A stretch of DNA of 64,000 nucleotides from Loxodes magnus (taxonomy: Eukaryota; Ciliophora; Karyorelictea; Loxodida; Loxodidae): positions 124,001-188,000 of the forward strand of contig CAMPDV010000374.1 in the NCBI GenBank assembly GCA_946699065.1, given 5' to 3'. Under the pieces are notes generated by a model. The model searched no databases and was not told the origin of the DNA. It worked only from the letters and a program-made list of their open reading frames with translations. Both the position numbers and the translations under genes were made by a program. This document shows, one piece after another, positions 50,989 to 62,000 of the stretch (position 1 is the stretch's first letter; every line of letters begins with the position of its first letter).

Positions 50989-51306
50989 TCAATATTTAAA
51001 ATTTCTTACAAAAGAAATCATTAATATATTTATAACCATCTTGAAAATTATTGCCAAAATTATATGATTCAAATCTAATTTATTATACTCATCATTATAC
51101 CTCAGTTCAAAATTAAGCCCGCCATTTTTACCAAATTAAATTACAAAGCTAAAAATTAATAAGAATCTAAAGAGAAAAAGCAGAAACATCAAAACCGAGG
51201 AAGAGAATGTCAGTACCTCAAAAGTAATAAGAAATTCCGTTGTTAGAATGTGAGTCTCGTCTTCTATAGGGCTTGATCGGATAGCTCCCATCTTAGTATC
51301 TGACAT
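50989..51306 (-). CDS. Small integral membrane protein (105 aa)
   Basis: ATG at 51304-51306 to TGA at 50989-50991, one frame. A polar N-terminus of about 33 residues precedes a strong membrane segment (LMFLLFLFRFLLIFSFVIQF). A charged loop with GGLNFELRYND and a second, weaker hydrophobic helix follow. This looks like a two-pass small membrane protein with both ends cytoplasmic. The part encoding the N-terminus has clearly higher GC than its surroundings. The plus strand of the same segment gives a less consistent reading. Confidence 0.5.
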
Positions 51307-51549
51307 CTTTCATCAATAACGTTAATTGATGCCTCTTTAGTCTTTGTCTTCTCTCTTGGCTCCTACCAAGATTCTTGTTCAGTTCTTCGTCCATGGATAC
51401 TTGCTGGTAGCAGATCTTAAGTCAATGTGAGTTGGAGTATTTCTCGTATTTATTTATAAAAATATGAAAATATGGAAAATGTTGTATACTTTAATCTTAG
51501 AGGTAAATTAATATTTTTTATTGATTGAAAATAAATAATTTTAGCCATT

Positions 51550-52470
51550 TAGCTTATACTTGTTTTTTACTTTTTGTAGTAACTTAATAATTTTAAATTT
51601 CCTAATATTATTTGCTATATGTGCTCATTCTTTAAATCTAGTATGTTTGTGATTAATGTTAAAAAAGGAATTTAATTTCATAGATGTAAATTAGATTAAA
51701 TCGATTTTACTTGATAGCATTAAGTTGTTAATAGATATTTGGAAATAACTGAGAAACTTAAATTTTTACATGCAGCTTATTAAATGACATGTCATTATTT
51801 GTAAGGATCTTAATTATTCTCAAACTTAATTTATGAAAGTAGTTCAAGCTATACTTTTTTTCAATCATTTTTATAGAAATTTTAGATTTTATTTATTATT
51901 TTATTTCAAATTCAAACCTTTTTTTAATTTTTAATTCAGCATAATTTTTATCTTTATCTCCTTCAATTTGTTTAAAACTTACTTCTATTATAACAATTTC
52001 TTATTGTTATTAATTAATTGATTAACGTTTTTTAAATATGCTAAATAGTTTACCAAGATGTGCTTATGTCATTAAAAGTAGTTTTTAGTTTTCAATTTGT
52101 TACCTCTTTCTAAGCTATACAATTTAATAAAATCTAATTTTGAAGCTCACTTTTTGAAATTTTATAGATATTATTGTTTATAGTTTTCTTTTTATTAGTT
52201 AATCCTTATCTTTTATATCTGTTATAGTTTAGATATTTTTGCTTTTATACATACTTAAAAACAAGTTAATGAATTCCTCATATCCTGAATCTCATTAAAT
52301 AAATGTTCTTTTAATCTCTAAATTTTGTTTATATCAGCCCTTGCTCCATCAATTACTCCTAAGTAAATTAAGCAGTTAGGTATCCTAACTTGTGTCAGTT
52401 TTTTCTTAATTTCTTAATATCTTAGTCCTAGGTAGTAATTTTTATTTCTTTTTCCTCTTTTGTTATATCC
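51550..52470 (-). CDS. Coiled-coil-like hypothetical region
   Basis: Minus-strand readings across this interval are K/Q/N/I-rich with helical segments (for example LGVIDGARADINKI near 52350), but in two registers that cannot be joined with confidence. No start or stop was fixed. It is head-to-head with the plus-strand gene at 52496. Treat as a probable gene of unknown limits. Confidence 0.3.
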
Positions 52471-52495
52471 TTACTTCCTTCTTTTTTAAACTAAA

Positions 52496-53400
52496 ATGGG
52501 AATATGCTGAAGATAAGAATTAATAATAAAGTTGCTAATTCTTAGGAAAATTAGTGAGTATTAGAACAAAAGTAATTAAACTGGAAAATTCTATATTATA
52601 AATCCTTTTACGATTAACAAGTATGAAATTTTTTACTATTTCTGATAACTCTAACTGTCCTCAACCATATTATTAGACTAAAGTATTTTATCTTCAAATG
52701 TCAATTAGTAAATACAACAGTTTCAAATATTTACAGTACAAACTTTCACAATACTCACATAAATAAGAGATACCATCTCAATTTTATCTGCAGGGGAACA
52801 TTAACCTTTAAACAGATTAAATATACTTCAATGAGCTTCTGATTTGCTTTAAGTTCAGGATCTTATTACCAAATTTAATAGAAATGATCAGGAACTATAT
52901 TTGATGATAAAATCTTAGTTAGTTAATTAAAGAAGAAGTTATCAGATCTAATGAGGTTTATAATAAGAAACTTGAAAATTACTCCTTGCTTAGTAGATTT
53001 TAAAAATTTACCTTTACCAATCAATTCAGAATTAAGCATTATTTATCATACTGAAATTTAATTACCAAGTCAATTTCAGGACCATGTAGTTACGTCTAAT
53101 ATCCAAATATAGATATCTCAGAATTTCTTGCTAAACTAACTAGCAAAAAATGAAGACTGAACAAAGGTAGAGCTTAATAATTTATTTTTAATATTAAAAC
53201 AAACAGTTGCAAAATGCTGATTACAACAGTTTTAAATTTCATATTCGACTACATAATAAAGCTCTTAGAAATATTTAATAAATGGAATTTTGTAAAAATG
53301 TGTTTGCCAAGTATCTTGTCTTATTAATCTAAAATTAATTTTAAGTATAAAGGGAAATAATAAAAGTGCCTTTTAATCAATTTTTAATTATCAAGTTTTT
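52496..53400 (+). CDS. Hypothetical helical protein
   Basis: The ATG at 52496 (MGICWRQE) opens a frame of natural, leucine/isoleucine/glutamine-rich helical protein to about 52920. The register then changes by one and continues (EEVIRSNEVYNKKL onward) to about 53360. The composition recalls large helical trafficking-complex subunits, but no motif proves it. No TGA stop could be fixed before the tRNA gene at 53616. Confidence 0.4.
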
Positions 53401-53615
53401 TAATATTTTAAATCAAAAAATCCTAAACTGAAATATAAATTCAGAGTAATAGCTAAGGCTTAAATAAAATTTATTTAAGTACCTAAATATTAGTTAAAGT
53501 TTTGTTAGTCTAATAAAATAACTTTTGGGAGTTTAAAGAAAAAGCTTAGTTAACTTATAATTATTAAAGCTAAGATAGGATTTCTAATATTTAAGCAACT
53601 TCAGTTTTAAAGCAA

Positions 53616-53687
53616 ACCCGACTAGCTCAGTCGGTAGAGCGTCAGACTCTTAATCTGGTGGTCGTGGGTTCGAGCCCACGTTGGGCG
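53616..53687 (+). tRNA. tRNA-Lys (anticodon CTT)
   Basis: A complete cloverleaf: D arm with AGCTCAGTCGGTAGAGC, anticodon stem CAGA/TCTG enclosing CTCTTAA (anticodon CTT), and T arm GTGGG/CCCAC with TTCGAGC loop. A-box and B-box promoter elements are intact and a T-run follows at once as Pol III terminator. The only flaw is the first base pair of the acceptor stem, where A faces C instead of the usual G-C. Confidence 0.9.
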
Positions 53688-53724
53688 TTTTTAATTTTAT
53701 ATATTTAGTAGGCGTTCAAAATAG

Positions 53725-53796
53725 TTCCGCATCCGGGGCTTGAACCCCGATCTTTCGTATGAGAGCCGATTATCCTAAGCACTAGACTAAAGGGGA
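53725..53796 (-). tRNA. tRNA-Glu-like gene (anticodon CTC), probably a pseudogene
   Basis: On the minus strand the sequence follows tRNA-Glu closely (TCCCCTTTAGTCTAGTGCTTAGGAT, loop CTCTCAT giving anticodon CTC). However, the acceptor stem has C-C and T-T mismatches, the anticodon stem pairs poorly at both ends, and the T stem has a G-G mismatch. Compared with the neighbouring intact tRNA-Lys this looks decayed. It is convergent with that gene, 37 nt away. Confidence 0.7.
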
Positions 53797-55123
53797 TTTA
53801 ATTTAAGAGCAACGAAAATGATTGAATAGGCTAAATATGAATAAAAGGCTTTCATATTTGATGTTTAATCTACAGAACTAAGAAAAATATAAAAATCATA
53901 AATACAACTACAAAATTTATGGATTATAATTAAAAGAAGGAGATAAAAATATAAAATAACTTATAAATATATTCTCTGTATTTCTTACTTATATATGATA
54001 TAGTAAGTAAACTTAGGATTTAAATAATAATAATTATTATTAAAGTTTATGAAGAAATAATATTCTAGATATATAGGAAATATTGTATATTTAAATAAAT
54101 TATTTAAAGCATTTTATCTTAGTTTCTCTATATATATAAATCCTAAGCTTTATATATAATTTGTTTAATTTGTAACAGTAATACTTTAAACTTCATTTTA
54201 GAGATAACTAGATACGTAGCAAGGCTAATAAATTGATTAAGTAAACTTTTTGATTAAAACATAAAATTTGATTATTCTTTACTTTTTGATTATGAAACTA
54301 GAGGTTTATTGATATAAATAATTTGATACTCACTTAATTAATAGACAATTAAGAGTATGATAAACACTTTATGATAGATTTATAAGTATTTAATAGGAAA
54401 TTAATTTATTATATTTATTCTTTTTAATCTATAGTTATTATATAACTTATACATCCTTAAATACCCATTTACTTTAACTATTATTTATATATCACTTCTT
54501 CAGAATTATAGACATTCTTCAAATCATTTATTTTAATATCAAAGTTATATTCAAATAGATAAAAAAGGATTATTATATTCAAATTAAATTGAAGATAAGA
54601 GTTTAAAGCAATAAGGGATTAAATATTACTTATATTTAATTAAACCAAAACTAATATAGCCAACTCTAAAATCATATTTCGCTAAAAAGCCTTTCAAAAT
54701 ATTAAAACTGTTAAACGCTGAGCTTAAAACGCGAAGCCTTTTTATATTATAATTTAATAAAGAAAATAAATTAAATAAATTAAAAAAAACAATCTAAAAA
54801 TATTAAGTTTTAAATTATAGACAAGAGTTTTAAAATAAATTAAAAAAAGCAAATAGAAAAAAGTAAATTTTAAGTAATAGCCAAGCATAAAAATATTATG
54901 TTTTAATTTAAAAAAATTTAAAATAAATTAAAAATATTATTAAATAACAATAGCCAAAAATATTAAATATTAAACAATCTAATTTTAAAATAAAAATGCC
55001 AAAAAAACTTTAAAATTTTAATTAAAAAAATCTAAAAAGGTATTGAAAAATCTAGATAGAAAACTTGTAAAATTAAAAGCAAGCAATAAAAAGAAGAAAA
55101 TTAAGTTAAGAAATAATCTAGAA
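53797..55123. other. AT-rich region before the Gag-like gene
   Basis: No supported gene from 53797 to about 54960. From 54960 onward the frame of the downstream Gag-like ORF is already open and lysine-rich, so its true start may lie here. Confidence 0.4.
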
Positions 55124-56734
55124 ATGAATCACTTATGATTCAAGTATTTCAAACAGAATTCTTGAATATCAGATTATAATAATAAGTTTATGAGAGAAGT
55201 AAGAAATAGACAAAGAAAAAGCATAATTAAGAAAAATTTAATGAAAATATCGAAAGACAGAATTTTCAAATACTTTAAGATGTGACTTTAATAATAAGCT
55301 TAAGAGTTAATTCTGAAATAAAAAAGAGATCAGGTTTAACTAAGTAAAACTGAATGAATAAATCGACAGATAGAAATTAGAATAAGCGAATAGATTACTT
55401 AAAAAAAGCTTAAGAAAGAAATTTGGAGCAAGACAGAAAAAAACATAATTAAGTAAAAATTGAATTTTTTCATTGAAGGAAAGAAGATTTGAATATTGGA
55501 AGATGTGACTTTTCAGAAGTGCTTTAGAGAGAAGTTTTAACAAGATGTGGAAAAGTATAGATAAGGTAAATTGGATTCATTTGATTACAGAAAGAAACTA
55601 AAAGATTTGAAGGATAGACCTTAGTTTAAAGATATTTAAGAAGTAAGAGGTAGATCAGAAATATGAATATCTAAGTAAAGATTGAATTTTTTCATTGAAG
55701 GAAAGAAGATTTGAATAATTAAAGATATGACTTTAAACCGTACCTTAAGAGAGAAGTTTAAAGATGATAAGGAAAAAAGCATGGGTATTCAAACTGTTTC
55801 TCTTGATTAGTTCTAGTCTTAAAATTCAAATAATAAAAGCTCTTGCGTATTATTATCACTTCAACACAATTTGTAATTTCATTCACTTGAGATTTTAGAA
55901 ATGAAACTTCCTGTCGAATTATTATAATTAATTATTATATCTACGTCAATTTATGAGAATCTTAATCTTTTATCAATCAATTAAATTTCTAATTTTCTTC
56001 TTCTTTGCAAATTTTTTCGATAAAATATCGTTAAATTCTCAAAATGGAGTGAGTAATAATCTTTAATTAAGAGTCTTAGATTAGAGCTATAAATGTATTA
56101 ATTTTATGTTTAATAGCTTTAGGACTTTAACCACGATATAATTTTACAAAGCAACAATTAACGTTAAAAATAATATTTTGATTAAATAAAAAAATATTAT
56201 GATAATTTAAAAATGGCACCTAAGAATTAGATTTCTTCCATAAAGTCCAGAATATCTTAGCTAGATACTACAGATGAACTATACTTTTTGTAGTTAGAGA
56301 ACAAAAAACTTACAAAAAACAGTAAGTAATCTAAGCCAATAAACTGAGAATTTGATGACATCCATTAATCTATTTATAAATGAAAATAAAATTATAAGAC
56401 AATAAATAAACTGGATTACTTTATCTTAATAAATATTGCTGTAAATTAATGCAATTTAAAATAGCTTAAAGATGATGCAAATTTAAAGATATTTTGAATT
56501 ATATTAAACCTAACTAAGTGAAGAAAATAATCCAATATAATTGATTAATATCTTTTCACCGAAATTTTAAAATTTAGTAAAAATATAATGAGGTGTTGAT
56601 ACTGCAAATGTAAAGGGCATATGGTAAGATAATGCTTTTAATTTCTCTAAAAAAAAGCGTAAATAGGAAAAAGTTTTTGCATAATATGCTTGAGATATAT
56701 TGATCATTTAACGGAAAACTCTGAAGTGTTTTGA
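55124..56734 (+). CDS. Gag-like protein with internal repeats and CCHC zinc knuckle
   Basis: One register runs from at least 55124 (first in-frame ATG) to TGA at 56732-56734, 536 residues. The N-terminal half is highly basic and contains a duplicated block of about 74 residues, each copy opening with LNFFIEGKKIWI (near 55460 and 55682). A weaker 111-bp (37-residue) periodicity can be followed from about 55170 to 55760. The C-terminal 170 residues begin MAPKNQISS (a possible alternative start at 56213). They contain a canonical zinc knuckle CWYCKCKGHMVRQC (C-x2-C-x4-H-x4-C) near 56593, then CIIC. A basic N-terminus with a C-terminal CCHC knuckle is the plan of retroelement Gag or LINE ORF1 proteins. 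No polymerase follows: 13 bp after the stop lies the flanking repeat of mobile element copy B. Confidence 0.65.
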
Positions 56735-56746
56735 TAAACTTTATAC

Positions 56747-57077
56747 TATATAATTAAATTAATAATTTTAACTAAAAGAATTTTTGGAACTGAAACTCCT
56801 TTCCAGTTATACGACCCGATGCTCTTTTTTTAGGAATACTGGGGATATCCTATTGTGTCCAGAAACAGCTACCAGGAAATTCCATCGCTATGAGCAGCAA
56901 GGCTTAAAGCCCATACCAAGAGCGGATAATCTAGAAGACAGAGTTCCCTTGAGAAAATGATTCTGAACAGGGACTTTCTCAGCGACAGGGTAGGAACTTT
57001 TTCCAAGCAAGAAAAGTTTAGTCAAGAAGGTCAATCACAGCTCCCACCATCTTTTAAATTATATTATATAATTAAAT
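56747..57077 (+). mobile_element. Short interspersed element, copy B, with 13-bp flanking repeats
   Basis: The same roughly 300-bp element as at 13630-13974 but in the opposite orientation. TATATAATTAAAT flanks it at 56747-56759 and 57065-57077. The core runs from TTTTTGGAACTGAAACTCC (about 56780) to CTCCCACCATCTTTT (about 57053). Relative to copy A it has point changes, a one-base loss in the first third and small differences near the end, but PRADNL and GTFSATG are still readable. The immediate upstream neighbour is the Gag-like gene's stop codon. Confidence 0.75.
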
Positions 57078-57443
57078 AATTCTCTTAAGCTTTCTTTCTT
57101 ATTTTTAATTTTTTTGGTATGGTAGTTATGCTAAATTTTGAAATCTGAAAGAAAGATTGCTAAATTTTTTATGTAGCCATAAATGAAATAACTGCTTTAG
57201 TTGAAGTAAAAATAAGCAAAGTATGCTAAAAAATTACAAATGGCGAACAGGAAAATAATAAAACTAAACTGTTTATAATTGAAAGGAGCAAAAATGATAG
57301 CTTTTTTATAATTTTATTATTTTTGTTAAAAGCAAAAAGATTATATTTCATGTTACTTAAATAAAAATTATAAATATTTTTTGTTTTTAGTCAATAAAAA
57401 AAATCTGAAATCCAGCATTCTAGCTTAATATTTATTGAATAAA

Positions 57444-57845
57444 ATGTCTATTAAAGTTAAGAAAAAACAAAAAATTTAATAAAAATCTAAAGTTGATTAT
57501 ATAATTACTAAAATATAATATTTTTGTACGATTAAAGAACAGCGAGAGTAAGATTTTGAATTATCTGATTTTATTTCTAATCTAAGAGAGGTCATTAGTA
57601 GGACCAAAGATCTTGGAGGGAATGCTTATGAAAGGTTTAGGGTCTTGAAGTGGATATAATTAATGAAATTGCCCTTGAAGCATTAGAAAATAATTTTAAT
57701 AAAATTTTATTTAAATTTAATATAATGTTTATATATTTTATACTAAAATTAATATAAAAATTTTAATTTTGCTTAAGAGTCCAATTTCGGAATCAAGAAA
57801 GCATTAAATACAACACATAATAACCTCACTAGAATCTATGTTTGA
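57444..57845 (+). CDS. Small basic hypothetical protein (133 aa)
   Basis: ATG at 57444 to TGA at 57843-57845. The first 70 residues are lysine-rich, then mixed (ISNLREVISRTKDLGGN). After about 57655 a neighbouring frame (LEVDIINEIALEAL) reads more naturally than the continuing frame, so a small intron or one-base lesion may lie there. No family recognised. Confidence 0.35.
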
Positions 57846-59090
57846 GAATTGATCTTCTACGCCTAATTTGCAGATAATGCCAAGTCATCATCGAATCTGC
57901 AATCCATTGTAAACATTGCAGAATATTAGACTCCAATCCTCCTTATCTAAATATCATATTCCCAAAATAGTTAAGAAAGCACACCACCTCATACACCAAT
58001 TAAAGGTTACAATTAACCAAAATAATTAGTTGAATTTAACTGCTTGTACAATTCCCCTTTTTGCAATATTTAATTATAACATTATGATATTATACTAAAT
58101 TATTCTATTAAAGTTAGTTTTTTTAGATTAAATTATTATTAAAAAAATACAAATCTAACGTGTAAAAGTAATTATCTTAAATAAGTCCTTATATTTATAT
58201 GTAAACCAGAGAAAGTCTCAGAATTTATTTTTACAAATAAATAAATTATTTTTTATATTAGTGATTTAAGAAATTACCTCCTTAAGAACTAAAATTTTAT
58301 ACAATATTCTATTTACTTTATTAATATTGCATACAAAATTTTGACTATCTTTGGTTTTTCTTACGATTTGGATCTTTATGGTGATTTAAACAAAATTAAA
58401 AAATTTAAGTTGATAAATTTATGTTCAAATGTTAACAAAAAAATTTTAAATTAGAATATATTATTATGCTAATATAATTAGTATAACTAAATATTTTTTA
58501 ATCATAAAATAATCATCATTTCATAAAGATTATGAAAAAGAGTATTGAAATTTATACATTTTAATTTATCATTAAATATCAAAATTGTATTAGCATGTTT
58601 TACTCCCTTACTTCTATTATTAAAATTATCTTAAGAGATATTAATAATTTCAACTTAATTTTTTTATAACATCTACAAGATTTTTTAATTTCTTAGTATT
58701 TAATATAAATTAATAAATTTAATTATTTAAATTCTTTTTTTTAAGTTTGAGCCTTTTATATTTTTGCTTCTTTTTAAACTTATAATTTATTTATTTTAGA
58801 AAAGTTTTAAATTAAATTAAATTAAATTAATTTAAATTTAAATTTAATTAGATTCTCCTTTCTGCTCTATTATATCTACAAAATGGTTTAATTTCTTGTT
58901 TCTCTCTACGATACCACCTAAATAATACTTACCTTTCCCCAAAAAAGGCAAGAAAGGATGATATCAGAATGTAATATTTTGCCCTTAAAGCTGAAAGCTT
59001 CCAAACAATGTTGGTGTTCAGTATTAACTACGCATCTCCGCTTACTCAATTGCGAACAACGAGGTCCACATTCAATTTCTATCTGTTATA
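57846..59090. other. AT-rich region with one GC-richer patch
   Basis: The patch at 58860-59085 reads as a short cysteine-bearing peptide on either strand and could not be assigned. A second mixed patch at 57780-57980 is also ambiguous. The rest is A/T. Confidence 0.35.
58803..58846. repeat. AAATT-type microsatellite
   Basis: AAATT repeated four times, turning into TTTAAATTTAAA. It resembles the element tail at 10099-10142 and could mark the end of an eroded insertion. Confidence 0.6.
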
Positions 59091-62000
59091 TCAATTTTTT
59101 TATATAATTTTAGATAATTAATTAATAATTATTTTATACTGATTTTCTATTAATTTTTTTATCTTAATTTTGATATTCTTATCATTTATTCCACTTAAAC
59201 AATTTTTAAAGCTATTAACTTTAATTAGTATACTTATAGTATTTTTTTCTAATTTAATACAAATTTTCTTCAAAAGTTCATATAATTTAACCATTTTTTC
59301 TGTTGTTTTAACTTTTGCAAAAGCCTTGAATAAAATGAAATTTTTAATAAGAATAATAGAAGGATGTGAGCTTAGCCACCAGAATAAAACTAACAGAAGT
59401 AAATTAAAAAAGCACGGTTAATAATGATCCAGCAAAAGCTTCATAAGTAATAGTTTAAACTAAATTATCAGAATTATGAATTTACTCCCTTTTATATAGT
59501 GAGAGATATGTAATCTTACTCTAAGAGAAAGTCTGTAATGTATTTTATAAATAAGTTTCGTTAGAATTCTTCTTATAATCTACTGAGCAAATTCCAGAAC
59601 TTGCATTTTTCTAATTTCTTTACACGAACAGCCAAATAAAAGTGAACTTTTTTAATATATTAAATCATTTTTGTTCTATAATCGTTTATCATAAGACTAG
59701 CCCTTTGAATGGATACTATATTCATAGGATTACTATTTATATCTAAAGCTTAATATAGCAGTGGCATAAATTTTAGCAAATAACAAGAAGATATTTAAAA
59801 TTTCTTAATGATACTTAATGATGAATATCACTGAAACTAAATATGATAGCCTTTGAAAAAGGTTTCTTTGCTCTTTCAATCTAATAAAATAGGTATGGAG
59901 GTATCTACATTTTTTTTTCTTGATTAATTACTCTTGGACATATCCAAGACTCTTATCTAAAGATATTTGATAACTTGTAACTAAATATCTAAACTTTAAG
60001 TATGTCTAATTAAATGCCCAATCCTTTCTTTGCACCCTTTAATTAAAAGTAATAATGTTGATCTACTGGCATCTTATTCTAACTGCTTGATCTTCTTGGT
60101 TATCAATTCCAATCTCACTTTCTATTCCTCTATCATACTCAATCACTTTCTTAGCTTCAAGTATTTCTACTATTTTAATCACACACAAGTTACTCTTTTA
60201 GCTTTTCATTTAGTTACTTGGCAAGAAAGAATAATCAAGATTTTTAGCCTTGGCTTGTTTTAACTATTTATTAATGTGCTCTAGATTTTAGCTAAAAGAG
60301 AAAAAGACACTTGAAGTTTTCTGCTGAAGCTAAATTAACTTAATAGATAAGCTACATTTAATTGGGTTTGTTCCTTTTTAATTATCAACCTTATGCTTAT
60401 ATTTCCTTATTTCATTTCATTTTCTGACGATATTAGGTCATGTAATCTTAAATCCATTTGACTGAGTAATGAAGAGCTGATAATTTGAAGTTTAGTGAGT
60501 CAAAACTTCTTAGAAAACTGAAATTGAGCCTTGTAATCCCACGGGTTATTCTTATATGATTTCAATCAAGGAGCAACTCTTAATTTTAGACTTTTACTGT
60601 AGATAAGTAGTGCATCTTGGAGTAGTTCGTGTAGATCAGCTTTTATCTGTGACTGACAAGCTTTATCTAAAATTAGCTTGTCTTATATACTAGCTGAAGA
60701 GTTTGCTTTCTCTTATTTATACTGGGTTTGAAATTAGACACTCAATGTTTTTTCCCTTAAAAGAGATAATTAATCTTTATTCCTTAGAATATTTTAAGCT
60801 TAGCTTAGTTAGCAAATTAATATCCTTATATAATTTATTTTATCTACCTTAGTCTTGGGTAAAGATAAAACTTACCTACTTTAGTGTTTTTGATGCAAGT
60901 CTAGAATATTTAGCTTCACTTGGGTACTTTAAGCTTATAGTTCTATCTTCAAAGAGGTTTTTTTCCTTTGCTTGATCCTTAGCGCTTTACTCATTTCTTT
61001 TAGTTTCAGCTGAGTGCATTTTATACCTTCCTGCATTTAGATTTTACTGTTCTATTAGTGAAGTTTAGCGCTTTAAGGCTTAACCTGTGTAATATTGTTT
61101 GGCTTAAATTACTTTTTCAGTCTATTTCCTTCTTTAAGTACAAACTAAGGCTAAATCTTCTTTCAGCCTCTTTTTGTTCTTTCACTTTCATGCTTAAATT
61201 ACAACTTATGCCTAATCTTCTTGATCTTCTCTATATTACTATCATTAACTGAAATCCAGATTACCTTTGACTATTTAAAGTAATGTAGATGTTTAGCGTT
61301 TCTATAGAGATCTATGAAGATCAATTTCAAACCATTAAATGAGATATTTTGTACTTTTACTGCCAATGAAGGGTGGAGAACTGCTGTTCATGCTTCGAGA
61401 TTTTAATTACTTTAAGATCTTTAGACTTATATAAAAAACTAAGCTTTGAAGCTTTATTAGAAGGTTTAAGCTCTAAAGTCTTTTTATCTCTTAATCAAAG
61501 AGAGTAGAAATTCTCCTAATCTGCCTTATTTTAAAGCAGGGCTTGATTTGATTATTTGAAAGAGTCTGATTAGTTAATAAATCAAAGATAAGAGATATAT
61601 AGTCATTACTCATATATTGGTCTTTAGTTTTCTGAAGCATATAAGATTCATAAACATCACGTTATGTATTATTTATGCTATAAAGTATCTTTATTAAAGT
61701 AAGTTGGGCTATCTTCAACCATAACATAGATCTAGAAGTTACTTTTAGGTTAGTTAAGTCAATTCCTTTCTCATTTTAACCTTCCTTCATCTAATTACCA
61801 TCTTAAGGAGGATGAACTGCTTATGATATTTAGGATATAGTTTTATTCATTTGCAGTCTAAGCATCTTTTTGAGCATTATATTGCAATAAAAGACTATAA
61901 TGGATCAAATAGAGATAATAGAAAATGTAGCTGATAAAGAGACAAGATAGTCAAGAATAGTTTCTTCAGTGTTAAAAAACGTGAAAATGTATGAAATGAA

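Noticed and set aside
58860-59085. Cysteine-bearing short peptide on either strand
   Set aside because: Both strands give equally plausible readings and neither has a start and stop that fit.
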